Part shown: piece by piece, positions 1-8,388 of the stretch
Layout of the letters: each line of letters opens with the position of its first letter
How positions within the stretch are numbered: position 1 is the stretch's first letter
Assembly (NCBI GenBank): GCA_963833465.1
Contig: CAWHXW010000003.1
Coordinates: 372,001-436,000 of the forward strand
Direction: 5' to 3'
Length of the DNA: 64,000 nucleotides
DNA from: Fen-1298 sp963833465
GTDB lineage: Bacteria; Bacteroidota; Ignavibacteria; UBA10030
Notes under the pieces: generated by a model
Seen by the model: only the letters and a program-made list of their open reading frames with translations
Database searches by the model: none
What the model was told of the DNA's origin: nothing
Made by a program: the position numbers and the translations under genes

Positions 1-2
1 AA

Positions 3-761
3 CGAACACGATGGCTTTTATTTGTAAGTGTAATTGCATTATTAAAGTGCTCGGTGTCAGCGCAAACGCCGATTATCGCATTTAATCGTGGCAACGAATT
101 GTACCGTACCGGGAAATATCAAGAAGCGGCGAATGAATACGAAGGTATTATCAAACAAGGCAAACTTAGCGCAGAATTATATTTTAATCTGGGCAATGCA
201 TACTATCGCAATGGACAACTTGCGCGGGCAATCCTTTCATACGAACGTGCCGCGCAGCTGCATCCGAATGATCCTGACATAGAACACAATTTAAAACTGG
301 CTTATCTGAAAACTGTTGACCGCATCGAGGCAGTACCTGATATGTTTTTAATTCAATGGATGCGTGCTGTTGGATCTTTAATACAGCCAGAAACTATTCG
401 TGTCATTTTTATATCTTTCTGGGTATTGCTATTTGGCTCGCTTGCAACGATGTACTTGATTCTGCGCACGAATATTCTTCGCATCGCTAGAATTTTATTC
501 TTTATTTCCTGCGTTTCAGTTGTACTCTGCACGTCGATGTTAGGGATTCAATCGTTTCGGGATACTGCAAAGGATAAAGCAATAATCACTGCTCAGACTG
601 TTACTGCGAAATCATCTCCAGACTCAAAAGCTGTAGATGCGTTCGTAATTCACGAAGGTGTGAAAGTGAAACTAACCGATGCAGTCGGCGGGTGGGTGAA
701 GGTAACGCTCGTTGATGGAAAGATCGGATGGATTCCCGCTGACCAATGTGAGCAGATTTAA
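3..761 (+). CDS. batE: BatE-like TPR/SH3 membrane protein (5' partial)
   Basis: The reading frame is open to the left edge of the window. The first visible in-frame start is a GTG at 54, but the codons before it encode a hydrophobic signal-peptide-like stretch (WLLFVSVIALL then SVSAQ), so the true start lies upstream and the gene is cut. Counted from the GTG, residues about 5-105 form TPR repeats (for example GNELYRTGKYQEAANEYE and YFNLGNAYYRNG). Two membrane segments follow at about 118-168, and a bacterial SH3-like domain at about 178-235 ends in GWIPADQC. This order matches BatE of the Bacteroides aerotolerance (Bat) operon, so batA-D probably lie just upstream; that is inference. The TPR and SH3 parts should face the periplasm. 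No clear terminator is seen after the stop. Confidence 0.7.
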   Translation, partial: RTRWLLFVSVIALLKCSVSAQTPIIAFNRGNELYRTGKYQEAANEYEGIIKQGKLSAELYFNLGNAYYRNGQLARAILSYERAAQLHPNDPDIEHNLKLAYLKTVDRIEAVPDMFLIQWMRAVGSLIQPETIRVIFISFWVLLFGSLATMYLILRTNILRIARILFFISCVSVVLCTSMLGIQSFRDTAKDKAIITAQTVTAKSSPDSKAVDAFVIHEGVKVKLTDAVGGWVKVTLVDGKIGWIPADQCEQI

Positions 762-866
762 ATCTATCAAACTTTCAACTACTTTAAGTTATTAATACAA
801 CCCCGCATAATTCTTATCAAACTAATAAAGGATATGAAGAATATTCATGCAATCGAGTGTTTCCTA

Positions 867-2246
867 TTATGCAAGTGCATTTTTCACTATCGCTTCTAGT
901 GATTCGCGAGTAAAAGGTTTTGCGAGATATGCTTTGACACCCATTTGTTTGGCGGTTCGGACAAAAAACTCATCTTCCATAGAACTCATCAATACGTACG
1001 CTGCAGATTTTAATTCTTCGCCGTAAGTACCAGCAATAATTTTTTCATAGAAGGTAAAGCCGCTCATCACGCCAACCCCAAGATTTACATCGCTGATTAT
1101 CAAAGACGGGGCTGCTTTCTGTATTTCTGATAAAGCTGTCTCGGCTGTCGCTGCAGTAATCACAGTCTTGTATGTTTTCTTTAGAATGTGATCAACATAT
1201 TTTCGTATAGATGGATCGTCATCGATAACAACAATAACCGCAGTATCGTCTGGCATGCCCAATTCCTTTTTGATGCGTTTAAAAATAGAAGCATGCTCGT
1301 CATCTGATATTTTGAAAAACTGCTGAAGGTTTTTAAGATGCATCAAATCTTCATCGGATGGATTACCGCTTTGCCACAAATTGCGCACAGCATCGACATA
1401 AGCGCTTACCTGTACAGAGCGTTCGGCTTCCATATGTTCGGTATCACTAATGGAGAATGATATTTTGAGAGATTGCAAAAGGGACGATTGCATTTCTGCA
1501 GGAACAGCTAATTGCATCATTAATTTCATAAGTGTTCGGTAGGAATCCAGACCCTGTTGTTTCATTTTTTCCCGTTCGCGTTCCAACAATGTGTCTCGCT
1601 CTTCTTCCATCTGATGCATCAACTCGTCTTGTGCGCGTTTCTGCTCCTCTTTCATTTTTAGAAACGCCTCATCCTGAATTTTTTTTCGCTCTTCTTCAGC
1701 GACTTTATATTGTTGAAGTTTTGTTTCGTAATTTGCCCTGATACTATCAGCAGATGATGTTCCCGGGGCAGTTTGCTGAATTTGTGCAATCAATCTTTTT
1801 TCAAGATCTTCAATTCTTCGCGCAGTATCTTTTTCAATTGCGGCAATATCTTTGTGTGCAACTTCCTGCACCTCGTTCACAGAGGCTTTGCGTGCACGAT
1901 CTTCCAAAGCTTGTTCAGTCTTCTCTTCTTGTTTGCGTTTCTGCGACTCAACTTCCTGTTGTTTATAAAAATCTTTTAGTCGTCTCTTTACTTCTTGGTC
2001 AACTTGTTCTGCCGCCTGTTGTTTTGCTTCCCGCATAACGGTCTCGCGTTCTTTCTCCATCATCATAACAAGAATACGTTCTTCATATGCCCGAGCGTAA
2101 ATATTCTTTATATCGAATTCATAAACTTTTCTGATACGTTCCAGTGCTTCATCAAGCTTTTTTGCTTTCACATCTTCATCTACTTGGCGCAGTAAGGTGG
2201 AAACACGCGCATTTCGGTCTTCAGGTTTCAGCGTTGGAATAGGCAT
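867..2246 (-). CDS. Coiled-coil protein with C-terminal receiver domain
   Basis: 459 residues. Residues 1-60 resemble a helical TPR-like hairpin (ALERIRKVYEFDIKNIYARA). Residues about 65-235 are very rich in E, K, R and Q and should form a long coiled coil. The last 120 residues are a response-regulator receiver: the acidic pair is in VVIDDDPSIRKYV, the phospho-acceptor Asp in IISDVNLG, the conserved Ser in YVLMSS and the Lys in YLAKPF. No DNA-binding output domain is present, so the output is probably protein contact through the coiled coil. There is no histidine kinase next to it, so the partner is unknown. It is followed on the plus side by a 105-base gap to the convergent BatE-like gene. 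Confidence 0.75.
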   Translation of the reverse strand: MPIPTLKPEDRNARVSTLLRQVDEDVKAKKLDEALERIRKVYEFDIKNIYARAYEERILVMMMEKERETVMREAKQQAAEQVDQEVKRRLKDFYKQQEVESQKRKQEEKTEQALEDRARKASVNEVQEVAHKDIAAIEKDTARRIEDLEKRLIAQIQQTAPGTSSADSIRANYETKLQQYKVAEEERKKIQDEAFLKMKEEQKRAQDELMHQMEEERDTLLEREREKMKQQGLDSYRTLMKLMMQLAVPAEMQSSLLQSLKISFSISDTEHMEAERSVQVSAYVDAVRNLWQSGNPSDEDLMHLKNLQQFFKISDDEHASIFKRIKKELGMPDDTAVIVVIDDDPSIRKYVDHILKKTYKTVITAATAETALSEIQKAAPSLIISDVNLGVGVMSGFTFYEKIIAGTYGEELKSAAYVLMSSMEDEFFVRTAKQMGVKAYLAKPFTRESLEAIVKNALA

Positions 2247-2289
2247 AGAAAATTCTCCTGTATGAAAAATATCTATACGAAAGTAGACG

Positions 2290-2326
2290 AAAAAATTAAA
2301 AGAGTCAACTTTCTCCTAAGAAAGTT
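2290..2326 (-). terminator. Possible intrinsic terminator after the aminotransferase
   Basis: Arms AACTTTCT (2307-2314) and AGAAAGTT (2319-2326) form an 8-bp hairpin with a 4-base loop. On the minus strand it is followed after five bases by a T-rich stretch. It lies between the aminotransferase stop and the next minus-strand start, so it could separate the two transcripts. The stem is AT-rich and weak. Confidence 0.35.
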
Positions 2327-2444
2327 TAATATTGATTATCAGTTGTCGTTTTTCAAACTGTTCAATAAAAAAGTTTAAATCATAAATCTGCACGTCTATT
2401 TTAATGAACCTCTGTAAAACTCAATTTTCATCATTTATGAATGA

Positions 2445-3614
2445 CTACATCTGTTCTATAAACAGACGGATTTGTGATAGAGCATCAACAAATAGTTTTG
2501 ATTGTGGCAGCAAACTAAGCACAATGCAGGACTTTTGCTGCATATCAAAAAAATGGCCCGGGTAAACAAGAATATTCTGCTGGCACAGTAATTCAATAGT
2601 CCACTCGTCATCATTATGAGATTTAGGAAGTTGAAGAATGGCATACCATCCACCTTCTAAGTGGAATAAAGAGGCTTGTGAATCTGCAAATATTTTTTTA
2701 AGCGATTGAAAATTAGAATTAATTCGCATTCGGATTTGATCTTCAACACATTTCAATTGCTTAAGGAGTTCAGGCAGTGCTATCTGTGCAGGCGTGTTAA
2801 CAGAGAGAAATGTGTCGGCGATGATATCAAGCCGGTTCAGCGCTTCACTTGTCTGATAAGAATTGCCATGTGCAACAATCCAAGAAAGTTTAAATTGCGG
2901 AAGACCAAGAAGTTTTGAAATACCGTTGAGCGAAAAAATAAGAGAGGAATTATTAGATGTCAAAATACTTGCTCGGTGCGCATCTAAATAAATATTATAA
3001 GGTCCAAATACTTCATCGGCAATTATAGCGCATTGGTGTTCAACAGCAAATGCACATATTCTCTCGAATTCATTTTGCTTTAGATACGAACCTGTAGGAT
3101 TATTCGGATGAACGAGAACTATGGCACGAGTGCGATTTGTGAACCCTGATCGAAACGATTCGAAGTCTATTTGCCATTCACCATTATACGTCAGGCAATA
3201 ATGCCTGAACGCAACATCGTTGAGTTGACAAAGATATTCAAAAAGCGGATAACTTGGCTGAGGAATAAGGATCTCGTCTCCGGTGTTGCACAGAAGTTTG
3301 AGAAGAAACGAATAAGCTTCACTTGTGCTCGCTGTAAGCAGAATGTGCTCGGGCAATACAGTTGCACCAATCTTAGCGTAGTAATTTGCTATTGCCTCGC
3401 GTGCAATGGGAAGTCCGCGTGGCTCCGGCTGGTACAACAATGACGATTCGTTAGCAAGCGCGGTGAGGATTTCTTTTTCTGGATATAAGAATCCACACCG
3501 GGTTGGATTTGATTCGGTCAAATCAAAAATGACTTCTCTGTTTAGCCGCTTTGTTGCGACTAAATCGGAGAGTTGATTAGGAAGCATATTCCATTGAGTG
3601 CGGGAGGAGAACAT
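2445..3614 (-). CDS. PLP-dependent aminotransferase, class I/II
   Basis: 389 residues, the normal length for a fold-type I aminotransferase. Visible landmarks are the small-residue cofactor loop in LLTASTSEAYSFL, the HPNNPTG motif (LVHPNNPTGSYL), the Asp and Tyr in IIADEVFGPYNIY, and the PLP-binding Lys in SLNGISKLLGLPQFKLSW. It should transfer an amino group between an amino acid and a 2-oxo acid in the cytoplasm. The early ESNPTRCG segment and the YQPEPRGLPIAREAIA segment are typical of the class I/II alanine/aspartate-type group, but the substrate cannot be read from sequence. It stands alone between bipA and the receiver protein, so context gives no pathway. Confidence 0.85.
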   Translation of the reverse strand: MFSSRTQWNMLPNQLSDLVATKRLNREVIFDLTESNPTRCGFLYPEKEILTALANESSLLYQPEPRGLPIAREAIANYYAKIGATVLPEHILLTASTSEAYSFLLKLLCNTGDEILIPQPSYPLFEYLCQLNDVAFRHYCLTYNGEWQIDFESFRSGFTNRTRAIVLVHPNNPTGSYLKQNEFERICAFAVEHQCAIIADEVFGPYNIYLDAHRASILTSNNSSLIFSLNGISKLLGLPQFKLSWIVAHGNSYQTSEALNRLDIIADTFLSVNTPAQIALPELLKQLKCVEDQIRMRINSNFQSLKKIFADSQASLFHLEGGWYAILQLPKSHNDDEWTIELLCQQNILVYPGHFFDMQQKSCIVLSLLPQSKLFVDALSQIRLFIEQM

Positions 3615-3796
3615 TTTTATAAGAGAATCAGTAGTCAGAATTTAGGAATTAAATTTTATAAAATTAAATTTAGAAAACGAGAAATATTAATGAACAATAA
3701 ACAATTAGAAATTTCAAAATGCTACTCGCTAATTACCACTTGCCATTTTATCAACTGTGAGTTGTGAAATCACCCAATCAAAAAATCATTAAATCT

Positions 3797-5648
3797 TTAA
3801 TCTTCAACCGTTTCTGTTTTTTTCTTAGACATTCGATTGCGTTCGTTGTGATCCAAATATTTCTTGCGCAGGCGCATTGACTTAGGTGTGACTTCCACAT
3901 ATTCGTCTTCGCCAATCCATTCAATTGCTTGTTCAAGTGTAAGATTTCGTGGTGGCTCCAGACGAACAGCTTCGTCCGAACCGGAAGCACGCATATTTGT
4001 CAATTGTTTTGTCTTGCAAACGTTGACTACCATATGGTACTCACGGGAATTTTCACCTACAATCATGCCTGCATATACTCGAACACCGGGTTCAATGAAG
4101 AATGTAGAACGTTCCTGTAATTTCCACATACCATATGCAACTGATTCGCCGTCTTCTAACACAATTAATGCACCGCGTGTTCGATGGGATAATTCACCTT
4201 TGAATGGCTCGTAACCGTGAAAAATATGATGCATAATTCCTGTGCCCTTGGTTTGAGTCATAAATTCCGACCGAAAGCCGATTAAACCTCGCGCAGGGAC
4301 AAGGAATTCCAGTCGCGTATTGCCTTGGCTTTGCATCATTTGCCGCATCTCGCCTTTGCGCTTTCCAAGATTTTCGATCACTACACCGACATGTTCATCC
4401 GGTACATCAATAATAACATGCTCAATAGGTTCGCAAATGACATCAGCAATACGCTTGAGAATTACTTCAGGGCGTGAGACCTGAAATTCGTACCCTTCAC
4501 GCCGCATGGTTTCTATCAAAATGCCGAGATGCAGTTCACCTCTGCCGCTCACTTTGAATACATCCGGCGAGTCCGTCAATTCCACGCGCAGGCTGACGTT
4601 GGATCGAAGTTCGCGCGCTAAGCGATCCCCGAGATGGCGTGTTGTAACGTACTTGCCATCCAAGCCAGCAAAAGGCGAGTTGTTGACTATAAAATTCATT
4701 GAAAGTGTCGGCTCTTCTATAGCAACGAATGACAACGGTGTCGGGTCTGAAGCGTCGGCAATTGTTTCTCCAATATCTACATCTTCCATACCTGCAACTG
4801 CTATAATTTCGCCTGTACTCGCCTCTTCAACTTCAATGCGTTTCAATCCTTGAAAAGTGTAAATTTTTGTTACACGCGCATCTTCGACTATGCCGTCGCG
4901 ATGAACAATTTTCATTGGAGAACCGAGGCGAATTTTTCCGCGCGAAACCCTTCCAATTCCAAGACGTCCCAGGTAGTCGTTGTAATCGATGGTTGTTACC
5001 AGCATCTGGAACGGCCCTTGCGTATCACCGCTGGGTGAAGGAACATATTTTATAATTGCTTCAAAAAGAGGTTTAAGATTTGAGCTTTCATCTTCTAATT
5101 CTTTTTTTGCGATCCCCTGCTTCGCAATACAATAAATTGTCGGGAAATCCAATTGTTGATCGTGCGCGCCAAGAGATAGAAACAGTTCGAATACTTCATC
5201 TAACACCTGATGCGCTCGCGCATCTTTGCGGTCAATTTTGTTAATGACGACTATAGGAAGTAAGTTGAGATCGAGTGATTTTTTTAAAACAAACTTTGTT
5301 CCTGGTAATGGACCCTCAGCGGCATCTACAAGCAAGAGAACACCATCGACCATTTTTAATGTTCGTTCTACTTCACCTGCAAAATCTGAGTGACCTGGCG
5401 TATCCACAATATTAATTTTATAGACCTCACCGGATTTCGGTTCTTTGTACAGGTACAGCAGTATTCTTTGCTAAAATTGTAATACCGCGTTCGCGCTCTA
5501 AATCGTTAGAATCCATCACGCGTGTGCCCATATCTTGGTTGGCACGGAATGTCCCCGTTTGCCGCAGCATAAAATCCACAAGCGTCGTCTTGCCGTGATC
5601 AACGTGCGCGATGATGGCAATGTTGCGTATATGTTTGACTTCTTGCAT
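3797..5648 (-). CDS. typA: Ribosome-associated GTPase BipA/TypA, frameshifted
   Basis: Translational GTPase that binds the ribosome and helps assembly and stress adaptation. The N-terminal part (5648 down to about 5455) carries the P-loop AHVDHGKTT and switch I RERGITILAKNTAV; the rest starts at the G3 motif DTPGHSDF and holds NKID, the EF-Tu-like domain 2 and the TypA C-terminal domain, ending in a K/R-rich tail. The frame breaks at 5450-5456: removing one of the two G bases at 5452-5453 restores a continuous protein through LYKEPKSGEVYKINIVDTPG, giving about 616 residues, the family length. All catalytic motifs are intact, so this is most likely a one-base sequence error; a recent mutation is the alternative. 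It is a single-gene unit on the minus strand. Confidence 0.9.
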
Positions 5649-5762
5649 TATGTTCTCAATAACTTTAGTCGGATTATTAATCTGAGCAACAATAAAATAA
5701 AAATGCCCCAGTCTCGTATTACCTGAGGCGTAGCTAAGATACGGAAGTTTGAGTCGAAAAAC

Positions 5763-5795
5763 AAAAAGCCGATCCCTGTGCAGAACCGGCTTTTA
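5763..5795 (-). terminator. Intrinsic terminator downstream of the decayed gene
   Basis: Arms AAAAGCCG (5764-5771) and CGGCTTTT (5787-5794) pair around a 15-base loop. On the minus strand the stem is followed by a T-rich run, as expected after the gene remnant that ends at 5836. The symmetric arms mean it could also act on the plus strand. Confidence 0.65.
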
Positions 5796-5835
5796 TGAAA
5801 GAATATGAATTGTTCTATGGATTATCGTAATGTAA

Positions 5836-6953
5836 TCAACCTGCTCCAACCGCTATTACTGGATTTTTTGCAACGCTATATTCGGCATGGACATTAACAA
5901 TAAGCAATAACAACCGTACACCAGACAGTGAAGCGAGATTTATCAGTTCCTTTTACCATCAAATCCAGGAATTATTATCCCTTTTCCAGTTGTCGGGTCA
6001 ATCAAAGATTGATCATTTCCTGTGGACTATTGATAATCAGCTAATGACAAAGTAGAGACTCTCCACATGAAACCGCCGTATAGGGTTAGTATAAAGAGTT
6101 TTTTACTCATTTCTAAGCCATATGCATTAGCTGATGCATAAAAAATATCTGACTACCAGCTATTCGATTTGATAAGTCATCTTCTGGGTCATAAAGTGAG
6201 CGGCTATATCAATCGGGAACAATGGCAGCCATTGGCTGATACTGTAACGAAGACCAAAACCCGAAAGCTAAACTTGCCGGCATCACCAGCTGAGACAGTT
6301 GGGACATAACGTAGCATAAATTCTAAACCAAAAGGCAATCCTAAATCAAACTGAGGCATTGGAAGTGGAACGCCAAGTTTACCTATATCAAACCCTCCAG
6401 GAAGTGTGAAAAGTTGTTGAGCTTGAGCAGGAAGATTTATGGTTTTTCCGTTTGAAGGGAGTTTGAAGAATGAATAACTGCTTGTGAACCGCCAATTGTT
6501 TTAACAACCGGTAATATCTTTACATCCTACAGCACTATTTGCTGTTATACTTTGTGAAGAATGTACACCGGAAGTAAGTTGGATCTGTGGTACCAGCAGG
6601 AATATTAACATTTCCCACTCCAGATATATAACTGAAGATATACCAAGTAATGATGGATCTATACTCAGTGAAGGCATTGAAAATGAATATGTTTTATCCG
6701 CATCGTAAATCATGACATAGCTGACTTTAACTCCAATATCAAATCCAAAACATCATGTAAATCTGCAGAATAATAACATCGCTGAATTTAAATCATTGCC
6801 CCATCCAGATAAAATTGGCGAAATATAACTCGCACTGAGGAATCATGGTCCCATCTGTGCCAATTTTCTGATAAGTCTTGTGCGGTCGCTAAACCGCAAA
6901 CAAGCGCCAGCACACATATACTGCTATTGTAAAATCGTAAAAATGGATTTCAT
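5836..6953 (-). pseudogene. Decayed DUF6588-like exported protein gene
   Basis: Read on the minus strand this stretch still shows an SD (AAGGAGCT, 6959-6966), an ATG at 6953 and, after an in-frame TAG, a signal-peptide-like segment in another frame (VLALVCGLATAQDLSE). Further pieces appear in changing frames: LGFDIGVKV-like, DADKTYSFSMPSLSIDPS (6690-6650 region), PMPQFDLGLPFGLEFML, DIAAHFMTQKMTYQIE, DPTTGKGIIIPGFDGK and finally VAKNPVIAVGAG before a TGA at 5836. Together they match the layout of a DUF6588-type secreted protein of the FCB group, as I recall that family. At least four frame changes and stops are needed, far more than in the neighbouring genes, so I call it a real pseudogene. 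The only long open piece is 6501-6713. Confidence 0.75.
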
Positions 6954-7172
6954 ATAAAGCTCCTTAAAGTGGTGGAAAAGAAATGATTAAGTAAATAAAA
7001 AATTATCTAAAATAGGCATTATTTTATTAGTTGGAAATATATGTAATTATTTTCGAGAAGCAATAGTCTTTTCAATTAATTATATATTTTGTGCCCTGCC
7101 TCACGCAAAAAAACAGATAATCCCCAACTTTTTTGAGTTCAGTACCGATTACCCTTCTTTTTATTGCACTTT

Positions 7173-7385
7173 TTACTTGTCTATAGATACTTCATTTGCA
7201 CAAATGTTAAACCCAAGTTCTTTTGTCTCACCAAGAACAAGTTGAACAGGAATCCGCTTGCATATCTGTACAGCTGTTTCACGATTAGATGCCGTCATTA
7301 TACTGAACCCTTCTCGACTCAGAAGTTCTCTGAGCTTTCGCAACCTTACAGTATCTGGATCTACGACTAAAATGAGTTCACGCAT
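7173..7385 (-). CDS. Truncated receiver-domain protein
   Basis: 70 residues, about 60 percent of a normal receiver domain. LILVVDPDTVRLRKLRELL and GFSIMTASNRETAV match beta1-alpha1-beta2-alpha2 of a CheY-like fold, and VQLVLGETK matches beta3, where the phospho-acceptor Asp is replaced by Glu. After that the protein loses similarity and stops, without the conserved Ser/Thr and Lys. It is either a remnant of a response-regulator gene or a short receiver-like protein that no longer accepts phosphate. It lies between the decayed gene and the unknown Cys-containing protein, so decay in this region is the simpler reading. Confidence 0.45.
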   Translation of the reverse strand: MRELILVVDPDTVRLRKLRELLSREGFSIMTASNRETAVQICKRIPVQLVLGETKELGFNICANEVSIDK

Positions 7386-7645
7386 CTTTGCCTGTGCTGA
7401 TAAAGCATTTTAATTAATGAAGAGAAATATACAACCTTTGTACCATCCTTACTTTGCAAATAAAATATAAAAAAAGGAAAAATATTTATTACTTAAGTAT
7501 TGTCGTTAAACACAAACAAGATAATCTAGAATATAGTCGTTGTAATACGACAGTGCCAAAAGGAGAGAAATATTAGTCTTATGAACCACAATCAAGCAGA
7601 TTAACAGGCAAGTGTAAGTGGAGATATTTGTGATGACCAATACAT

Positions 7646-8356
7646 TCACTCCACATATTTTTTAAAGAAGGGTAAAAGATTTTGCAAATCTTTCTTGAGT
7701 GAAAAACGAAGGGCGTCGCCAAAGGAACTCAAAACTATAAGAGCGTTGACATTTGCGTCGAAACTCGAAGCTTGAGAAAGACGTTTCCACATTCCTTTGT
7801 TCACTATGCCGACTTCTTTGTAGATTTGTATAAGTCCATCCATACTCCAATCCTGGTCAAGACCTTTCTGCTTTCGAAAATACTGTGCTACTAAATACAT
7901 AGATACAGCGCGGAAAACAGTCTCCATTGCCGTAGCAAATGGAAGATGAAAACGCACCATCGGACGAAGGTAATCGAGAATCGGACAGTTGCTGGTCACC
8001 ATATAAATGCCGAGAATGGCGCTGAGACTGTTTTGCACTGATGTATCTTGCGCATAAGTGCGTTCCGGAGTTTCCACTGTTACCCATGTTCTATCGAATG
8101 AGGTTGAAAACTTAAATTCATCAACAAGATGTGCTATACTTACCGCCACGGGACAGAATTCAACATCATCCTTCAACGGGCAATTTCCGCATTTATGATA
8201 CTCTAATTTTGCCCAATCGGGAATTTTTACAAGCCGCGACTGTTGGACTTGCAGGGTTTGTGCATCTAGAATAATATCGAACTGTTTCTCCGTTTTATCT
8301 TGAAATAAAAATTTGTACCGAAACTTCAGCATATTTGATGAATTATATTCTGGCAT
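7646..8356 (-). CDS. Conserved protein of unknown function with Cys cluster
   Basis: 236 residues, no signal peptide or clear membrane segment. A likely metal- or redox-binding cluster sits near residues 52-68 (YHKCGNCPL then EFCPVAV: C-x2-C-x9-C). The first 45 residues (RYKFLFQDKTEKQFDIILD) look like a beta-rich domain and the rest is helical. The layout resembles the DUF6901 type as I remember it, but I am not certain of that name. The gene starts 32 bases after the stop of the sigma-54 activator, so the two are likely co-transcribed, and it may work in the same response. No function is known to me. Confidence 0.6.
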   Translation of the reverse strand: MPEYNSSNMLKFRYKFLFQDKTEKQFDIILDAQTLQVQQSRLVKIPDWAKLEYHKCGNCPLKDDVEFCPVAVSIAHLVDEFKFSTSFDRTWVTVETPERTYAQDTSVQNSLSAILGIYMVTSNCPILDYLRPMVRFHLPFATAMETVFRAVSMYLVAQYFRKQKGLDQDWSMDGLIQIYKEVGIVNKGMWKRLSQASSFDANVNALIVLSSFGDALRFSLKKDLQNLLPFFKKYVE

Positions 8357-8388
8357 ATAAAAACCTTAGAAGGAGATATTCGATATTA

